Origin: Chelativorans sp. YIM 93263
Lineage (GTDB): Bacteria > Pseudomonadota > Alphaproteobacteria > Rhizobiales > Rhizobiaceae
Direction of reading: 5' to 3'
NCBI RefSeq assembly: GCF_028767125.1
Contig: NZ_JAKCWP010000006.1
Span: forward strand, 210,001 to 261,421
Length of the DNA stretch: 51,421 nucleotides
Under the pieces are notes generated by a model. The model was given only the letters and a program-made list of their open reading frames with translations. It had not been told where the DNA came from and made no database searches. Numbering within the stretch: position 1 is the first letter of the stretch; the number at the start of each line of letters is the position of its first letter. Both the position numbers and the translations under genes were made by a program. Below, piece by piece: positions 1 through 8,072 of the stretch.

Positions 1-392
1 CACCCATCATCGCTGCCGGTGATGGCGTAGTCGAGAAGGCAGGATGGGCGAGCGGTTATGGCCGCCAGACCATCATCCGCCACGCCAACGGGTATGTGAG
101 TTCATATAACCACCAAAGCGGGATTGCAGAGGGCGTGACGCCGGGCGCCCGGGTGCGTCAAGGCCAGGTGATCGGCTATGTCGGCTCGACCGGCCAGTCT
201 ACCGGCAACCATCTGCACTACGAGCTGATCGTCAACGACCGGAAAGTCGATCCCATGCGTGTTCGACTTCCCGACAGCCATACGCTTGAGAACGAGACGC
301 TCGAAGCCTTTATCCGCGAGCGTGAACGCGTCGATGAACTCCTGCAGGACTCGTTCACGGAGCCGGTACCGGTCGCAGACATATCAGGCTGA
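1..392 (+). CDS. M23-family murein peptidase, C-terminal part (5' end outside the window)
   Basis: The reading frame is open from base 3 and ends with TGA at 390-392, so only about the last 129 residues are present. This is the C-terminal half of a LytM/M23 zinc endopeptidase domain: a G-rich beta strand start (AAGDGVVEKAGW), then YNHQS, where M23 enzymes carry an active-site His, then HLHYE, the conserved HxH zinc motif. Enzymes of this kind cleave peptide cross-links in peptidoglycan, or act as LytM activators of amidases, in the periplasm. Since both His motifs are intact, an active hydrolase is likely. About 40 charged residues follow the domain. The next gene is convergent, with only 11 bases between them. 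Confidence 0.85.
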   Translation, partial: PIIAAGDGVVEKAGWASGYGRQTIIRHANGYVSSYNHQSGIAEGVTPGARVRQGQVIGYVGSTGQSTGNHLHYELIVNDRKVDPMRVRLPDSHTLENETLEAFIRERERVDELLQDSFTEPVPVADISG

Positions 393-403
393 TCGGAAGC
401 GGT

Positions 404-1948
404 TTACTCAACAAACTCCACAGACACACCGGGTTTCACATTCTCGGCCAGCTCTTTGGCATCCCAATTCGTCAGGCGGATGCAGCCGTGCGATGACGTT
501 TTCCCGATTTTGGAGGGATCCGGCGTGCCGTGAATACCGTAGGTCGGCTTCGAAAGTGCGATCCAGATCGTACCGACGGGTCCATTCGGTCCCGGCGGAA
601 TAGTCAGCACCCGGTCGTTATTGCCCTGCTTGAAATTCTTTCTCGGATCATAGGTGTATTCCGGATCGAAGGCGATTCGCTCCACCTCGTGCGTACCACT
701 CGGTGAGGGTGTGTCGACAGACCCGATCGTCGCCGGATACGTGCTTAAAAGCTTCCCACGCTCATTATAAGCGCGCACTTGTTTGCGCCCCTTGTCAGCG
801 ACGATCCGCGCCACCTCTTCTTTTATCGGTTCGCCCGGATTGACCACCTTGATGATCGTTCCGGGGCGGTCAAAGTTTGCATTGGGATTAAGCGCGATCA
901 GATAATCCTCAGCCATATGAAAGCGTTCAGCGAGCATTTCCGATACCCGCGTGTAACCGAGACGCTCCAGTTTGGCCTTCTCGCCGTAATCCTGCGGAAC
1001 GGAAGCAATGTAAGGTCCGGCCGCATCCTCCGCAGTAATCGTATATTCGACGAAAGCGGGTCCGCCGGTCTTCTCCAGTTCGGCTTCGACCCATTCCGGA
1101 TCATAAGTCCTTAAGCGCTGCCCCGTAAGCCGATGGTAGGCTTCAATGGCTCTATTGACGTTATCCCCGATCTGGCCATCGATCACGCCGGGCGAAGCAC
1201 CGACCCTGTCCAACAGAACCTGGAATGCGGCAACCTCTTCCTTCGCGCCACGCGCTCCCGGCACGTCGAAAGAGGGAGTATCCTGCCTCCGTTCCCGCAC
1301 ATCGTCAGAATCCGGATCGGCAGCACCCATTCCCGAATCCGGCGGCATCGCAGCCGTATCGCGTTCATCGCCGAACGGCGGCTCGAGCGGAGCGCGGCGT
1401 ACACTTCGGTCTTCCTGTTCAGGCGGATAGACTTCATAGCGCGGCTCCGCTGGCGGGAACACCTCATACCCGCCCCGGTTTCTCTGGTCGTAAGGTTCCT
1501 CGCCATATTCGGGAAAACCCTGCGCGCCGGGGCCATCCCATCCACGCGCGATCGCCGCTTCACGGTCGCGATAAAACCGCTCGACATCACGCGGATCGGT
1601 GAGATCGTAATAGTCCCGCCGCGACTCTCGCGTCCGCGAGGGCTCGGGAGGGGGTGGTGGCGGGCGCCGATCGGTTAGCGGACGGACCTCCACGATCTCT
1701 CCGGTGCGGGGATCGACAATAACCTCCCGTCCATACTGATCGATATACACATCGAAATCGTAGGCTTGAGCCAATTGCACCAGCTCGTCAGAATTGCCCT
1801 GTCCGGCCGGCGAGTCCATCCGCGCGGCGGAAAAGGCGTCCGTCGCATGAGGAACGGCCAGTGCGCCGAGGAGAAGAGTCAACCGCCTTAGCTTCAACCG
1901 CTCAATTCCTGCTTGCATATCGATTCCGAAGAGACATTTCACCGCCAC
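404..1948 (-). CDS. L,D-transpeptidase (YkuD domain) with peptidoglycan-binding-like region
   Basis: A 514-residue exported protein. The C-terminal YkuD domain (about residues 385-514) contains HGTPDP followed by SSHGCIRLTN, with His487 and the catalytic Cys489. Such enzymes form 3-3 cross-links in peptidoglycan or attach proteins to it; rhizobial genomes usually encode many. Around residues 236-300 lies a peptidoglycan-binding-like helical segment (AFQVLLDRVG, IDGQIGDNVNRAIEAY). Between the N terminus and this segment is a long Pro/Arg/Glu-rich linker. The GTG start at 1948 is chosen because AGGAG lies 9 bases before it; an ATG ten codons later has a poorer site. A basic stretch and a hydrophobic run near residues 20-35 look like a signal peptide. 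Confidence 0.88.
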   Translation of the reverse strand: MAVKCLFGIDMQAGIERLKLRRLTLLLGALAVPHATDAFSAARMDSPAGQGNSDELVQLAQAYDFDVYIDQYGREVIVDPRTGEIVEVRPLTDRRPPPPPPEPSRTRESRRDYYDLTDPRDVERFYRDREAAIARGWDGPGAQGFPEYGEEPYDQRNRGGYEVFPPAEPRYEVYPPEQEDRSVRRAPLEPPFGDERDTAAMPPDSGMGAADPDSDDVRERRQDTPSFDVPGARGAKEEVAAFQVLLDRVGASPGVIDGQIGDNVNRAIEAYHRLTGQRLRTYDPEWVEAELEKTGGPAFVEYTITAEDAAGPYIASVPQDYGEKAKLERLGYTRVSEMLAERFHMAEDYLIALNPNANFDRPGTIIKVVNPGEPIKEEVARIVADKGRKQVRAYNERGKLLSTYPATIGSVDTPSPSGTHEVERIAFDPEYTYDPRKNFKQGNNDRVLTIPPGPNGPVGTIWIALSKPTYGIHGTPDPSKIGKTSSHGCIRLTNWDAKELAENVKPGVSVEFVE

Positions 1949-2030
1949 TTTGTATGGCTCCTAGAATATGAACGGGGCATGAAAATGGCTAGAGGCTGTT
2001 AAGGACCCGTGATGGATTTGCGCCACATGC

Positions 2031-2639
2031 CTATCCGCCGGCCGGCTTTAATGCGCCGCGTACAATAGAGCGAACGACCGAGCGGAGTTCGTCATCGCTG
2101 ATCTCCAGTTGGTTCAGTATGAGCCGTGTCCAGGCAAACGAAAGCACCAGTTCCGCAATGACGGAAGATTCCGCTTTAGCATCGAGATCACCGCGCGCCC
2201 TCGCCCGTTCCACCATTTCGGCGATGTGCGCGGATCTCTCCTTTGCGTAAGCCGCTACTGCTTCCAAGGCCTTTGGGTCGGCTTGCGCTTCTGCCAGGAT
2301 AGACCGGAAGATCGAGCCGGAGAGCGTGCGGCGCCAGTGACCGAGCAGAGTGGAGAGAAGCACGAAAAGGTCTTCCTCCAGATCTCCAGTATCACCGTGA
2401 ACGACATCACGCTTCTGGTGATGATAGACCTCGAGCAGAAGAGCAGCCTTGCTCGGCCACCAGCGGTATATGGTGGGCTTGCCCGCCCGCGCCCTGCGCG
2501 CGACCGCCTCAATGGTAAAGCCCGCATAGCCCTCCTCCTGCAGAACAGCCTGCGCGGCCTCACGGACGGCATCGGCTGTGGCAGGGCTGCGGCGGGCACC
2601 AATGGAGCGGCGCTGGGGCGGTTCCTCGTTCTTTCTCAT
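2031..2639 (-). CDS. TetR/AcrR-family transcriptional regulator
   Basis: A 202-residue repressor-type protein. The N-terminal helix-turn-helix is typical: residues about 20-70 include FTIEAVARRARAGKPTIYRW, the TetR recognition helix ending in the conserved Y-W and a following SK. The C-terminal ligand-binding half is all-helical and has no motif that identifies a ligand. The gene is divergent from the small membrane-protein gene at 2823. The 183-base gap between them carries two matching 16-base operator-like sites on a good promoter, so control of the neighbour, and probably of itself, is likely. That regulatory link is inferred from position; the family call is firm. Confidence 0.9.
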   Translation of the reverse strand: MRKNEEPPQRRSIGARRSPATADAVREAAQAVLQEEGYAGFTIEAVARRARAGKPTIYRWWPSKAALLLEVYHHQKRDVVHGDTGDLEEDLFVLLSTLLGHWRRTLSGSIFRSILAEAQADPKALEAVAAYAKERSAHIAEMVERARARGDLDAKAESSVIAELVLSFAWTRLILNQLEISDDELRSVVRSIVRGALKPAGG

Positions 2640-2679
2640 CCGCTTCTCGCATTTCTCTTTTCAAGCGTAGCACAACGCC

Positions 2680-2709
2680 TTGACAAAACGAAACGGATCG
2701 TTTTATTTA
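2680..2709 (+). promoter_or_regulatory. Predicted sigma-70 promoter for the 93-residue membrane protein
   Basis: A consensus -35 TTGACA at 2680-2685 is followed after 18 bases by TATTTA at 2704-2709. It points toward the membrane-protein gene at 2823 and would give a leader of roughly 105 bases. The two operator-like repeats overlap the -35/-10 region and the start site, as expected of a repressed promoter. Confidence 0.55.
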
Positions 2710-2724
2710 ACGAAACGTTCCGTT
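2687..2724. promoter_or_regulatory. Twin operator for the divergent TetR regulator
   Basis: Two 16-base sites, AACGAAACGGATCGTT (2687-2702) and AACGAAACGTTCCGTT (2709-2724), agree at 13 of 16 positions. Each is bounded by inverted arms AACG / CGTT eight bases apart, and the first extends to AAAACG / CGTTTT. Their starts are 22 bases apart, about two helical turns, so two repressor dimers could bind on the same DNA face over the promoter. Confidence 0.6.
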
Positions 2725-2822
2725 CTCATTAGACCTTTCGGAGAAGAGACTTTCCGGCTCATGTCACCATCCGGCCCTCTGTCTCGTCCTGTCGTCGTAA
2801 TCACTAGTATGGAGAGCCAATC

Positions 2823-3104
2823 ATGGACGCCCACAGCCACGCATCCGCTGCCGCCGCCCTTGAGCCCGCCCCTACTCGCTTTTCACGCCCCCGCTTTGCA
2901 TTACTCCTTATTTTCGGGGTCTATCCCTTGATCACCGCCATCCTCTACCTGGTCTTCCCGCTCACCGAAGGATGGCTCTTGTGGCAGCGGACGCTGTTGA
3001 TCGTGCCCATTATGGTGGTCTCGATGATCTGGGGATTGATCCCCCTTCTCCAGCGCGCCTTTCGCGGCTTCCTCAACCCGCCGGTACGACAAATCGGAGT
3101 ATGA
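2823..3104 (+). CDS. Small two-helix inner-membrane protein, TetR-linked
   Basis: 93 residues. A Pro/Ala-rich cytoplasmic N terminus is followed by two hydrophobic helices, about residues 27-46 (ALLLIFGVYPLITAILYLVF) and 53-75 (LWQRTLLIVPIMVVSMIWGL), ending in PLLQRAFRGFLNP. The pattern YPLIT...LRTLL...VPLM...PLL resembles, from memory, the membrane tail found at the C terminus of antibiotic-biosynthesis-monooxygenase (ABM) domain proteins, but here no ABM domain is present. GGAGAG lies before the ATG. It is the only gene downstream of the operator-bearing promoter and is the likely target of the TetR regulator. Function is unknown. Confidence 0.7.
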   Translation: MDAHSHASAAAALEPAPTRFSRPRFALLLIFGVYPLITAILYLVFPLTEGWLLWQRTLLIVPIMVVSMIWGLIPLLQRAFRGFLNPPVRQIGV

Positions 3105-3218
3105 CAAGGTACCAGCGTCTCTCCCGGGCCGGAAGACCGCTCCAGAATCGGCTTGCGTGGGCAGGGCGCATGAGGCAGACGGAGAAGGAGAATCCGTCCG
3201 TTTTCTTGAAAGTCTTCC

Positions 3219-4460
3219 ATGGATACAACCGTCTCGCCGCTCGCTCCGAAGCACTATCCGAAATTGCCAGCGATCGAGGGAGTGCGCCTCGCTGCCGCCG
3301 AAGCAGGTATCAAATACCGAGGCCGCAAGGACCTCATGGTCATGGTTTTTGATGCTGGCACGGCGGTGGCCGGTGTTTTCACCCAGTCAAAATGTCCGTC
3401 GGCACCGGTTGAGTTCTGCAAGGAAAATTTGACCGGCGGAAAGGCACGGGCACTGGTCGTCAATTCCGGCAACGCAAACGCGTTCACAGGCCGAAGGGGA
3501 CGCGAAGCAACGGCGATGACGGCCAACGCGGCGGCCGAAGCGCTCGGTGCGACTGAAAAGGAGATCTTTCTCGCCTCGACCGGTGTCATCGGCGAGCCGT
3601 TGGATGCCGGTGCGTTTTCTCAGGTGCTGAGCAATCTTGCGAGCCAGGCCCGGTCGGACGGTTGGGAAGATGCGGCGCGCGCGATCATGACCACGGATAC
3701 ATATCCGAAGCTGGCGACGGCCCGTGTGCGCCTCGGTGAGGTCGAAGTCGCCATCAACGGGATCGCCAAGGGTGCTGGGATGATCGCACCCGATATGGCG
3801 ACCATGCTGTCCTTCGTAGCCACCGATGCGCCGATAGCCGCACCGGTGCTTCAGGACATGCTGAAAAAGGCGACGGCAAAGACGTTCAACGCGGTGACGG
3901 TCGACAGCGACACATCGACAAGCGACACACTGATGTTGTTCGCAACAGGTAAAGCCGCCACGCGCGGAGCACCCGAGATCGACAATGTGCGGGATTCGCG
4001 CCTTGGCCCTTTCCGCAGGGCACTTGGCGGGGTTCTGAAGGACCTTGCCTTACAAGTGGTCCGTGATGGCGAAGGGGCCCGCAAGCAGGTGGAAGTAACG
4101 GTCACCGGCGCGAAATCACCCCGTTCGGCAAAACGCATCGCGCTTTCCATCGCCAATTCGCCACTGGTGAAAACGGCAGTCGCAGGAGAGGATGCCAATT
4201 GGGGGCGCGTCGTCATGGCGGTCGGGAAGGCCGGTGAGCCTGCGGATCGCGATCGGCTCGACATCTGGTTCGGCGATATTCGCGTCGCTCATGCAGGGGA
4301 GCGAGACCATGACTATTCCGAAGAAGCGGCCTCTACCTATATGAAGCACGACGAAATCGCGATCCGTGTCGATCTCGGCATCGGGCGGGGCAAAGCGACC
4401 GTGTGGACCTGCGACCTTACCAAAGAGTATGTCGCCATCAACGGCGACTACCGGAGCTGA
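3219..4460 (+). CDS. argJ: Glutamate N-acetyltransferase / N-acetylglutamate synthase
   Basis: 413 residues, the usual length for ArgJ. It transfers the acetyl group from N-acetylornithine to glutamate in the cyclic arginine pathway; bifunctional members also use acetyl-CoA. The self-cleavage signature is clear: KGAGMIAP followed by MATMLSF, with cleavage expected before Thr195, whose exposed amino group becomes the nucleophile. The oxyanion-hole region STGVIG is also present. The following GNAT and Nudix genes lie 8 and 3 bases apart on the same strand, so the three are probably co-transcribed. The sequence does not show whether this member is mono- or bifunctional. Confidence 0.95.
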   Translation: MDTTVSPLAPKHYPKLPAIEGVRLAAAEAGIKYRGRKDLMVMVFDAGTAVAGVFTQSKCPSAPVEFCKENLTGGKARALVVNSGNANAFTGRRGREATAMTANAAAEALGATEKEIFLASTGVIGEPLDAGAFSQVLSNLASQARSDGWEDAARAIMTTDTYPKLATARVRLGEVEVAINGIAKGAGMIAPDMATMLSFVATDAPIAAPVLQDMLKKATAKTFNAVTVDSDTSTSDTLMLFATGKAATRGAPEIDNVRDSRLGPFRRALGGVLKDLALQVVRDGEGARKQVEVTVTGAKSPRSAKRIALSIANSPLVKTAVAGEDANWGRVVMAVGKAGEPADRDRLDIWFGDIRVAHAGERDHDYSEEAASTYMKHDEIAIRVDLGIGRGKATVWTCDLTKEYVAINGDYRS

Positions 4461-4467
4461 CGGCGGC

Positions 4468-5241
4468 ATGAAAAGACCCGCCCCGGAACATCTGGCTGTT
4501 ATCCGCCAGTTCGAGGCGGCCGGCTTTCGTGCTTGGCCGGCCACGGCAGTGCACTATGACGGCACCTGGGCGGTACGACTAACGGCCAGCCATCCCTCCC
4601 ATCGGCTCAATTCCGTAAACCCGCTCGATCCAAGCGACGATTGGCGTATCGAGGAACGGATCGAGCGGCTTACCCGCCACTTCCGGGCGTTTGGTCGGCC
4701 CTTTACGTTCCGCATATCGCCACTTGCAGCTCCAGCGGTCTCCGCCCACCTCGCTTCACAGGGTTGGCGAAAGATCAAAACGACGCTCGTGCTGCGGCGC
4801 GCGTTGAATGAACGTGTCTTCGCCGATGCCATGCATCAAATTCCGCTCAAGGATCTCGACCGGTTCGTCACTGCGGCATTCCAGGTGCACGGCTATCAAG
4901 ACAAGCTGCGGCCGGGATTCACGGAAGTGATCAGCTCCATCAAACCGAGGGCAGGATTGTTTATCCTGGAGCAGGGAAATGTTCCGGTATCCACTGCGAT
5001 TTGCGTGCATGACGGCCGTCTAGCCGGCCTGTTCGAGGTTGCGACCGTGGAAGCGGAACGCGGCAAGGGCTTTGGAAAACGGATGCTGCTTTCTGCTCTG
5101 AAGTGGGCCTATTCACACGGCGCGCGGGAGGCCTGGCTGCAGGTCGAACAAAGCAATGCTGCCGCGCTCAATCTTTATCGTTCGCTCGGATTCGAGGAAG
5201 TTTACCGCTATCACTACCGCCAGCCGGGGTCGGAGGCCTGA
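4468..5241 (+). CDS. GNAT-family N-acetyltransferase
   Basis: 257 residues from the ATG at 4468, eight bases after argJ; an upstream in-frame extension into argJ is rejected. The C-terminal half is a GNAT fold: acetyl-CoA-binding motif RGKGFGKRML at about residues 197-206, then LQVEQSNAAALNLYRSLGF, the usual beta5/alpha4 segment ending in a Tyr. The N-terminal half (FEAAGFRAWPA, then HRLNSVNPL) resembles that of other two-domain GNAT proteins. The substrate cannot be read from the sequence. The position between argJ and a Nudix gene suggests co-expression but not a role in arginine synthesis. Confidence 0.85.
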   Translation: MKRPAPEHLAVIRQFEAAGFRAWPATAVHYDGTWAVRLTASHPSHRLNSVNPLDPSDDWRIEERIERLTRHFRAFGRPFTFRISPLAAPAVSAHLASQGWRKIKTTLVLRRALNERVFADAMHQIPLKDLDRFVTAAFQVHGYQDKLRPGFTEVISSIKPRAGLFILEQGNVPVSTAICVHDGRLAGLFEVATVEAERGKGFGKRMLLSALKWAYSHGAREAWLQVEQSNAAALNLYRSLGFEEVYRYHYRQPGSEA

Positions 5242-5243
5242 AA

Positions 5244-5657
5244 ATGGACGTTCCGGTGAAGCCCGTTCTTCTGGTGGCTGCCTGCGCGCTTGTCGATGTC
5301 GATGGCCGCGTACTCCTCGCACGGAGGCCGGAAGGGAAGCCCATGGCAGGGCTGTGGGAGTTTCCCGGAGGCAAGGTGGAACCGGGCGAAGCACCGGAAG
5401 AGACGCTCCTGCGCGAGCTCGACGAGGAACTGGGCATCGAGACGAAGGTTACGTGCCTTGCACCGCTGACTTTCGCCAGCCATGCCTACGAGGATTTCCA
5501 CCTCCTTATGCCCTTGTTCGTCTGCCGCCGCTTCTGGGGCATTCCGCAGCCGCGGGAGGGGCAGACACTTAAATGGGTGCGCCCGCGGCAGATGCGGGAC
5601 TACCCGATGCCTCCCGCCGACGCGCCGCTGATCCCGTTTCTTGTCGATCTCTTGTGA
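5244..5657 (+). CDS. mutT: MutT-type Nudix hydrolase (8-oxo-dGTP diphosphatase)
   Basis: 137 residues from the ATG at 5244, three bases after the GNAT stop. It has a complete Nudix box near residues 41-63: GKVEPGE, then RELDEELGI, fitting G-x5-E-x7-REUxEExGU. The MutT context is also present: LLARRPEGKPMAGLWEFPGG before the box, and a C-terminal W-x-x-P-x-x-M pattern (KWVRPRQM). MutT removes oxidised dGTP from the nucleotide pool and prevents A:T to C:G changes. The gene order argJ-GNAT-mutT is consistent with rhizobial chromosomes as I remember them. Confidence 0.9.
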   Translation: MDVPVKPVLLVAACALVDVDGRVLLARRPEGKPMAGLWEFPGGKVEPGEAPEETLLRELDEELGIETKVTCLAPLTFASHAYEDFHLLMPLFVCRRFWGIPQPREGQTLKWVRPRQMRDYPMPPADAPLIPFLVDLL

Positions 5658-5716
5658 CGTTTACCCGGAACGTTAATCGTTCCTTTAGTCATTGCTCCCA
5701 AATTTAACTACGTGAG

Positions 5717-5730
5717 CCGCGTACACGCGG
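5717..5730. repeat. Short GC-rich inverted repeat upstream of the membrane-protein gene
   Basis: CCGCGT-AC-ACGCGG is a perfect six-base-pair inverted repeat 24 bases before the ATG at 5754. It could be a regulator site or a leader hairpin; nothing decides between these. Confidence 0.3.
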
Positions 5731-5753
5731 GCAGGCTGCAAGGTGGAGATCGA

Positions 5754-6062
5754 ATGAATTCCCGGATCGAGGAATCATTGCGGGACAGGAGGAACTGGAC
5801 GCACTTCAGCAAGGCAGGAGCGGGCATGCTCAGGATTGCGCTTCTGTTCGGTTCCGTCGCGATAGCGCTGACACTGCTGCTTGTTCCCGTTCTGGAACGG
5901 CGAACGAACCAGATCGCCGGCAGCGCGATCGGTGTCGACACTATATCGACCGGCTCGCTAGGTGACCGGAGCCGCACCTACACGATCCGTCGAAGCGTAT
6001 TTCAACCCCGGAATGCCGTTTGCGTCATACGCGACGATGGCACGACGAACGGCGCATGCTAA
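5754..6062 (+). CDS. Single-pass membrane protein next to the Flp prepilin gene
   Basis: 102 residues from the ATG at 5754, which follows AAGGTGGAGA at good spacing; a longer in-frame start has no such site. The first 35 residues are basic and polar. One transmembrane helix follows (about 26-46, RIALLFGSVAIALTLLLVPV) and then a 55-residue outside part with two Cys near the end, which could form a disulphide in the periplasm. I do not recognise a named family. It sits 65 bases before the Flp prepilin gene on the same strand, so a link to pilus biogenesis is plausible but unproven. Confidence 0.7.
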   Translation: MNSRIEESLRDRRNWTHFSKAGAGMLRIALLFGSVAIALTLLLVPVLERRTNQIAGSAIGVDTISTGSLGDRSRTYTIRRSVFQPRNAVCVIRDDGTTNGAC

Positions 6063-6073
6063 TCCCACCGCCG

Positions 6074-6088
6074 TTAAGAAATATTAAC
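6074..6088 (+). promoter_or_regulatory. CtrA-like site (imperfect spacing) before the prepilin gene
   Basis: TTAA at 6074-6077 and TTAAC at 6084-6088 are separated by six bases. The CtrA consensus of alphaproteobacteria is TTAA-N7-TTAA, so the spacing is one short. It is 40 bases before the prepilin ATG. In Caulobacter pilA is activated by CtrA, which makes the site worth noting, but the call is weak. Confidence 0.3.
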
Positions 6089-6127
6089 AGTTTTCCTTAG
6101 AATGGCCCTCGGGAGAAGAGGTCAATC

Positions 6128-6295
6128 ATGTTCAGACACTTCCTCCAAAGCAGAGACGGGACGACCGCGGTCGAGTACGCGCTGATCGTCGGCATCCTCG
6201 TCCTGGCCATTATTACCGGGGTGACGGAAGTAGGTCGCCTGGTCGGCGAAACCTACGGCGATGTTGCCGACAAGGTCTCCGCCGCGACTGAGTGA
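6128..6295 (+). CDS. Flp/Fap-type prepilin (type IVb pilin subunit)
   Basis: A 55-residue gene. It has a basic leader (MFRHFLQSRDG), then the Flp processing site G / TTAVEY, with the invariant Glu and Tyr, then a hydrophobic helix (ALIVGILVLAIITGV) and a short polar tail. The prepilin peptidase would cut after Gly11. Flp pilins build the Tad adhesion pilus. GGGAGAAGAGG precedes the ATG. No tad, cpa or rcp assembly genes are in the window, so this is an unlinked pilin gene that would depend on machinery encoded elsewhere. The next gene is convergent, eight bases away. Confidence 0.9.
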   Translation: MFRHFLQSRDGTTAVEYALIVGILVLAIITGVTEVGRLVGETYGDVADKVSAATE

Positions 6296-6303
6296 TGGAA
6301 GCA

Positions 6304-7194
6304 TCAATCGCCTTCTTTGCCGCCTTCTCCTTCCGGGGAGAGGACCGTCTTCAGAGAAACCTTCGCGCTGCCGGGCTTGAGCGGCTTTTGCTGTGACCCA
6401 TGCGGTGTCCAGCCGGACATCCAGATGGTGTTGAAGGTGGCACGTATGCGTCCATCTGGATCGGAGAATTGCTCCTGATAGATTTCCGCTGCCCTGAGGA
6501 AGAGGTGCCGGCTCGTGGGACGCCGACTGCGTTGGGCCAGCGCATTGGTTGCACCCATCGCGCGCAAGTCACGCATCAGGTCGAACATGGTCGCATAGCG
6601 CACGGTGACTGTTTCGGTATCGGCGACGGGCAAGGCAAAGCCGGCGCGCTGGAGAAGACCTCCGACATCGCGCACGTCGGCAAAGGGGCTGACGCGCGGG
6701 GCCGCCCCTCCGCTTAGCTCCGTTTCCGCCTGCAAAAGGCTCTGCCGCAACTCCTGAAGAGTTCCAGCTCCCGCCATGGCTCCGAGGAACAGTCCGTCCG
6801 GCCGCAAAGCACGGCGAATCTGCACCAGCAGACCGGGGACATCGTTGATTTCGTGCAATGTCATCAATGAAACAGCTAGCCCGATACTCTCCGCATCGAG
6901 CGGAACCGTTTCCGGCGGAGCGACGATGCCGGACGGATCATCTGCCAACAGGCGTCCGTCCGCTTCGACCCGGACTATCGAATCGGCCTTGCCGCTTCTG
7001 GCAATGGCTGCCGCCGCATCGGGCAGAAGACAGAAGAGTGCGGCTGCACGATCAAAACGCCGCGTGACGGTCGCCAGTCGTTCTTCCAGATCCTCTGCTG
7101 TTCGATGCATAAGGAACCGGGCGTCGCCGTCACCTCGCTCAAAGGCACGGCGCTTGCGCGCGAGCAAAAGATCGGTATCGAAAATCGCTTCCAT
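6304..7194 (-). CDS. NDUFAF5/BioC-like methyltransferase-fold protein
   Basis: 296 residues. The overall pattern matches alphaproteobacterial relatives of the mitochondrial complex I assembly factor NDUFAF5: an opening IFDTDLLLARKRRA, a class I methyltransferase core with LHEINDVPGLLVQIRRAL and PDGLFLGAM, then VSPFADVRDVGGLLQRAGF, and a C-terminal TFNTIWMSGW. The usual glycine-rich SAM motif is not visible: where D-x-G-x-G-x-G is expected the sequence reads ALFCLLPDAAAAIA. It may bind SAM in an altered way or act without methyl transfer; NDUFAF5 itself is reported as an arginine hydroxylase. It is convergent with the prepilin gene and divergent from comF. Confidence 0.75.
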   Translation of the reverse strand: MEAIFDTDLLLARKRRAFERGDGDARFLMHRTAEDLEERLATVTRRFDRAAALFCLLPDAAAAIARSGKADSIVRVEADGRLLADDPSGIVAPPETVPLDAESIGLAVSLMTLHEINDVPGLLVQIRRALRPDGLFLGAMAGAGTLQELRQSLLQAETELSGGAAPRVSPFADVRDVGGLLQRAGFALPVADTETVTVRYATMFDLMRDLRAMGATNALAQRSRRPTSRHLFLRAAEIYQEQFSDPDGRIRATFNTIWMSGWTPHGSQQKPLKPGSAKVSLKTVLSPEGEGGKEGD

Positions 7195-7276
7195 ATCCGT
7201 CGGCTTTCCTGTTCAAAGTCGCGCAATGGCACAAAAGTGCTATGCTCGAAAAGACGGTGAACGGCTTGGGAACAAT

Positions 7277-8050
7277 ATGGGTGTCATGGGGCGGACAATC
7301 GAGGTGATGCGGGAATGGCCGGCACGCGTGCTGTTCCCGGCTGTTTGCCTGGGCTGCCGCGACCTTGTCACCGAACCGGGCACCCTCTGTCCCGCATGCT
7401 GGCCGAAAATTCGCTTCCTCGATCGGCCATGGTGTCCAGTGATGGGTACACCCTTCAGCTATGACATGGGTGAAGGGTTCCTGTCTGCCGAGGCGATCGC
7501 CAACCCACCGCCTTTTGCGCGGGCGCGAGCCGCCGTTGCCTATAATGGCGTTGTCAAACGCATGGTCCAGGGTCTGAAATTCTCCGATCGCGAGGACCTG
7601 GCACCCTGGATGGCACGGTGGATGCTGCGTGCGGGGAGCGAACTGACCGAGGAGGGTCCGGTCGTGATTCCTGTGCCGCTGCACCGGATGCGCTTTTTCG
7701 CACGGCGCTTCAACCAGTCTGCCGAACTTGCGCGGGCCTTCGCTCGACAGGCCGGTCTGGAGTTTGCGCCGGCCGCTCTCCAGCGGCGCCGTCCGACACG
7801 CCAGCAGGTGGGTCTCGGCGCGCGCGAGAGGGAAGCCAATGTTCGTGGCGCCTTCATTGCTCCCCCCGACGGCGTGACTGCTCTTAAAGGGCGGCGTGTC
7901 ATCCTGGTCGATGATGTTTATACCACCGGTGCGACCGTTTCCGCGGCAACTCGTGCTCTTAAGCGGGCGGGCGTGCAAACTGTGGACGTGTTGACTTTCG
8001 CTCGGGTCCTCCCCGGGCACTTTGCGTCGGATAAAAGCGAAACTATATAG
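7277..8050 (+). CDS. comF: ComF-family phosphoribosyltransferase-fold protein
   Basis: 257 residues from the ATG at 7277; a much longer upstream frame is antisense to the methyltransferase gene and rejected. The N-terminal zinc-finger-like part has CLGC and CPAC about 15 residues apart. The C-terminal half is a type I PRTase fold with VILVDDVYTTGATV, the PRPP-binding loop, and RFNQSAELARAFA. ComF proteins are needed for DNA uptake in competent species; in rhizobia the gene is usually present without a known competence state. It precedes the glutaredoxin gene by 22 bases. The start could also be the ATG nine bases further on. Confidence 0.88.
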   Translation: MGVMGRTIEVMREWPARVLFPAVCLGCRDLVTEPGTLCPACWPKIRFLDRPWCPVMGTPFSYDMGEGFLSAEAIANPPPFARARAAVAYNGVVKRMVQGLKFSDREDLAPWMARWMLRAGSELTEEGPVVIPVPLHRMRFFARRFNQSAELARAFARQAGLEFAPAALQRRRPTRQQVGLGAREREANVRGAFIAPPDGVTALKGRRVILVDDVYTTGATVSAATRALKRAGVQTVDVLTFARVLPGHFASDKSETI

Positions 8051-8072
8051 GCGGCGACAAGGCGAGACAGAA

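Noticed and set aside
5673-5687. A second CtrA-like site, TTAA-N7-TTTA
   Set aside because: The second half-site differs from the consensus at one base and the region is AT-rich by nature.
6776-7276. A 167-residue N-terminal extension of ComF
   Set aside because: The extension is antisense to the methyltransferase-like gene and Ser/Arg-rich; ComF relatives begin near the CLGC finger.
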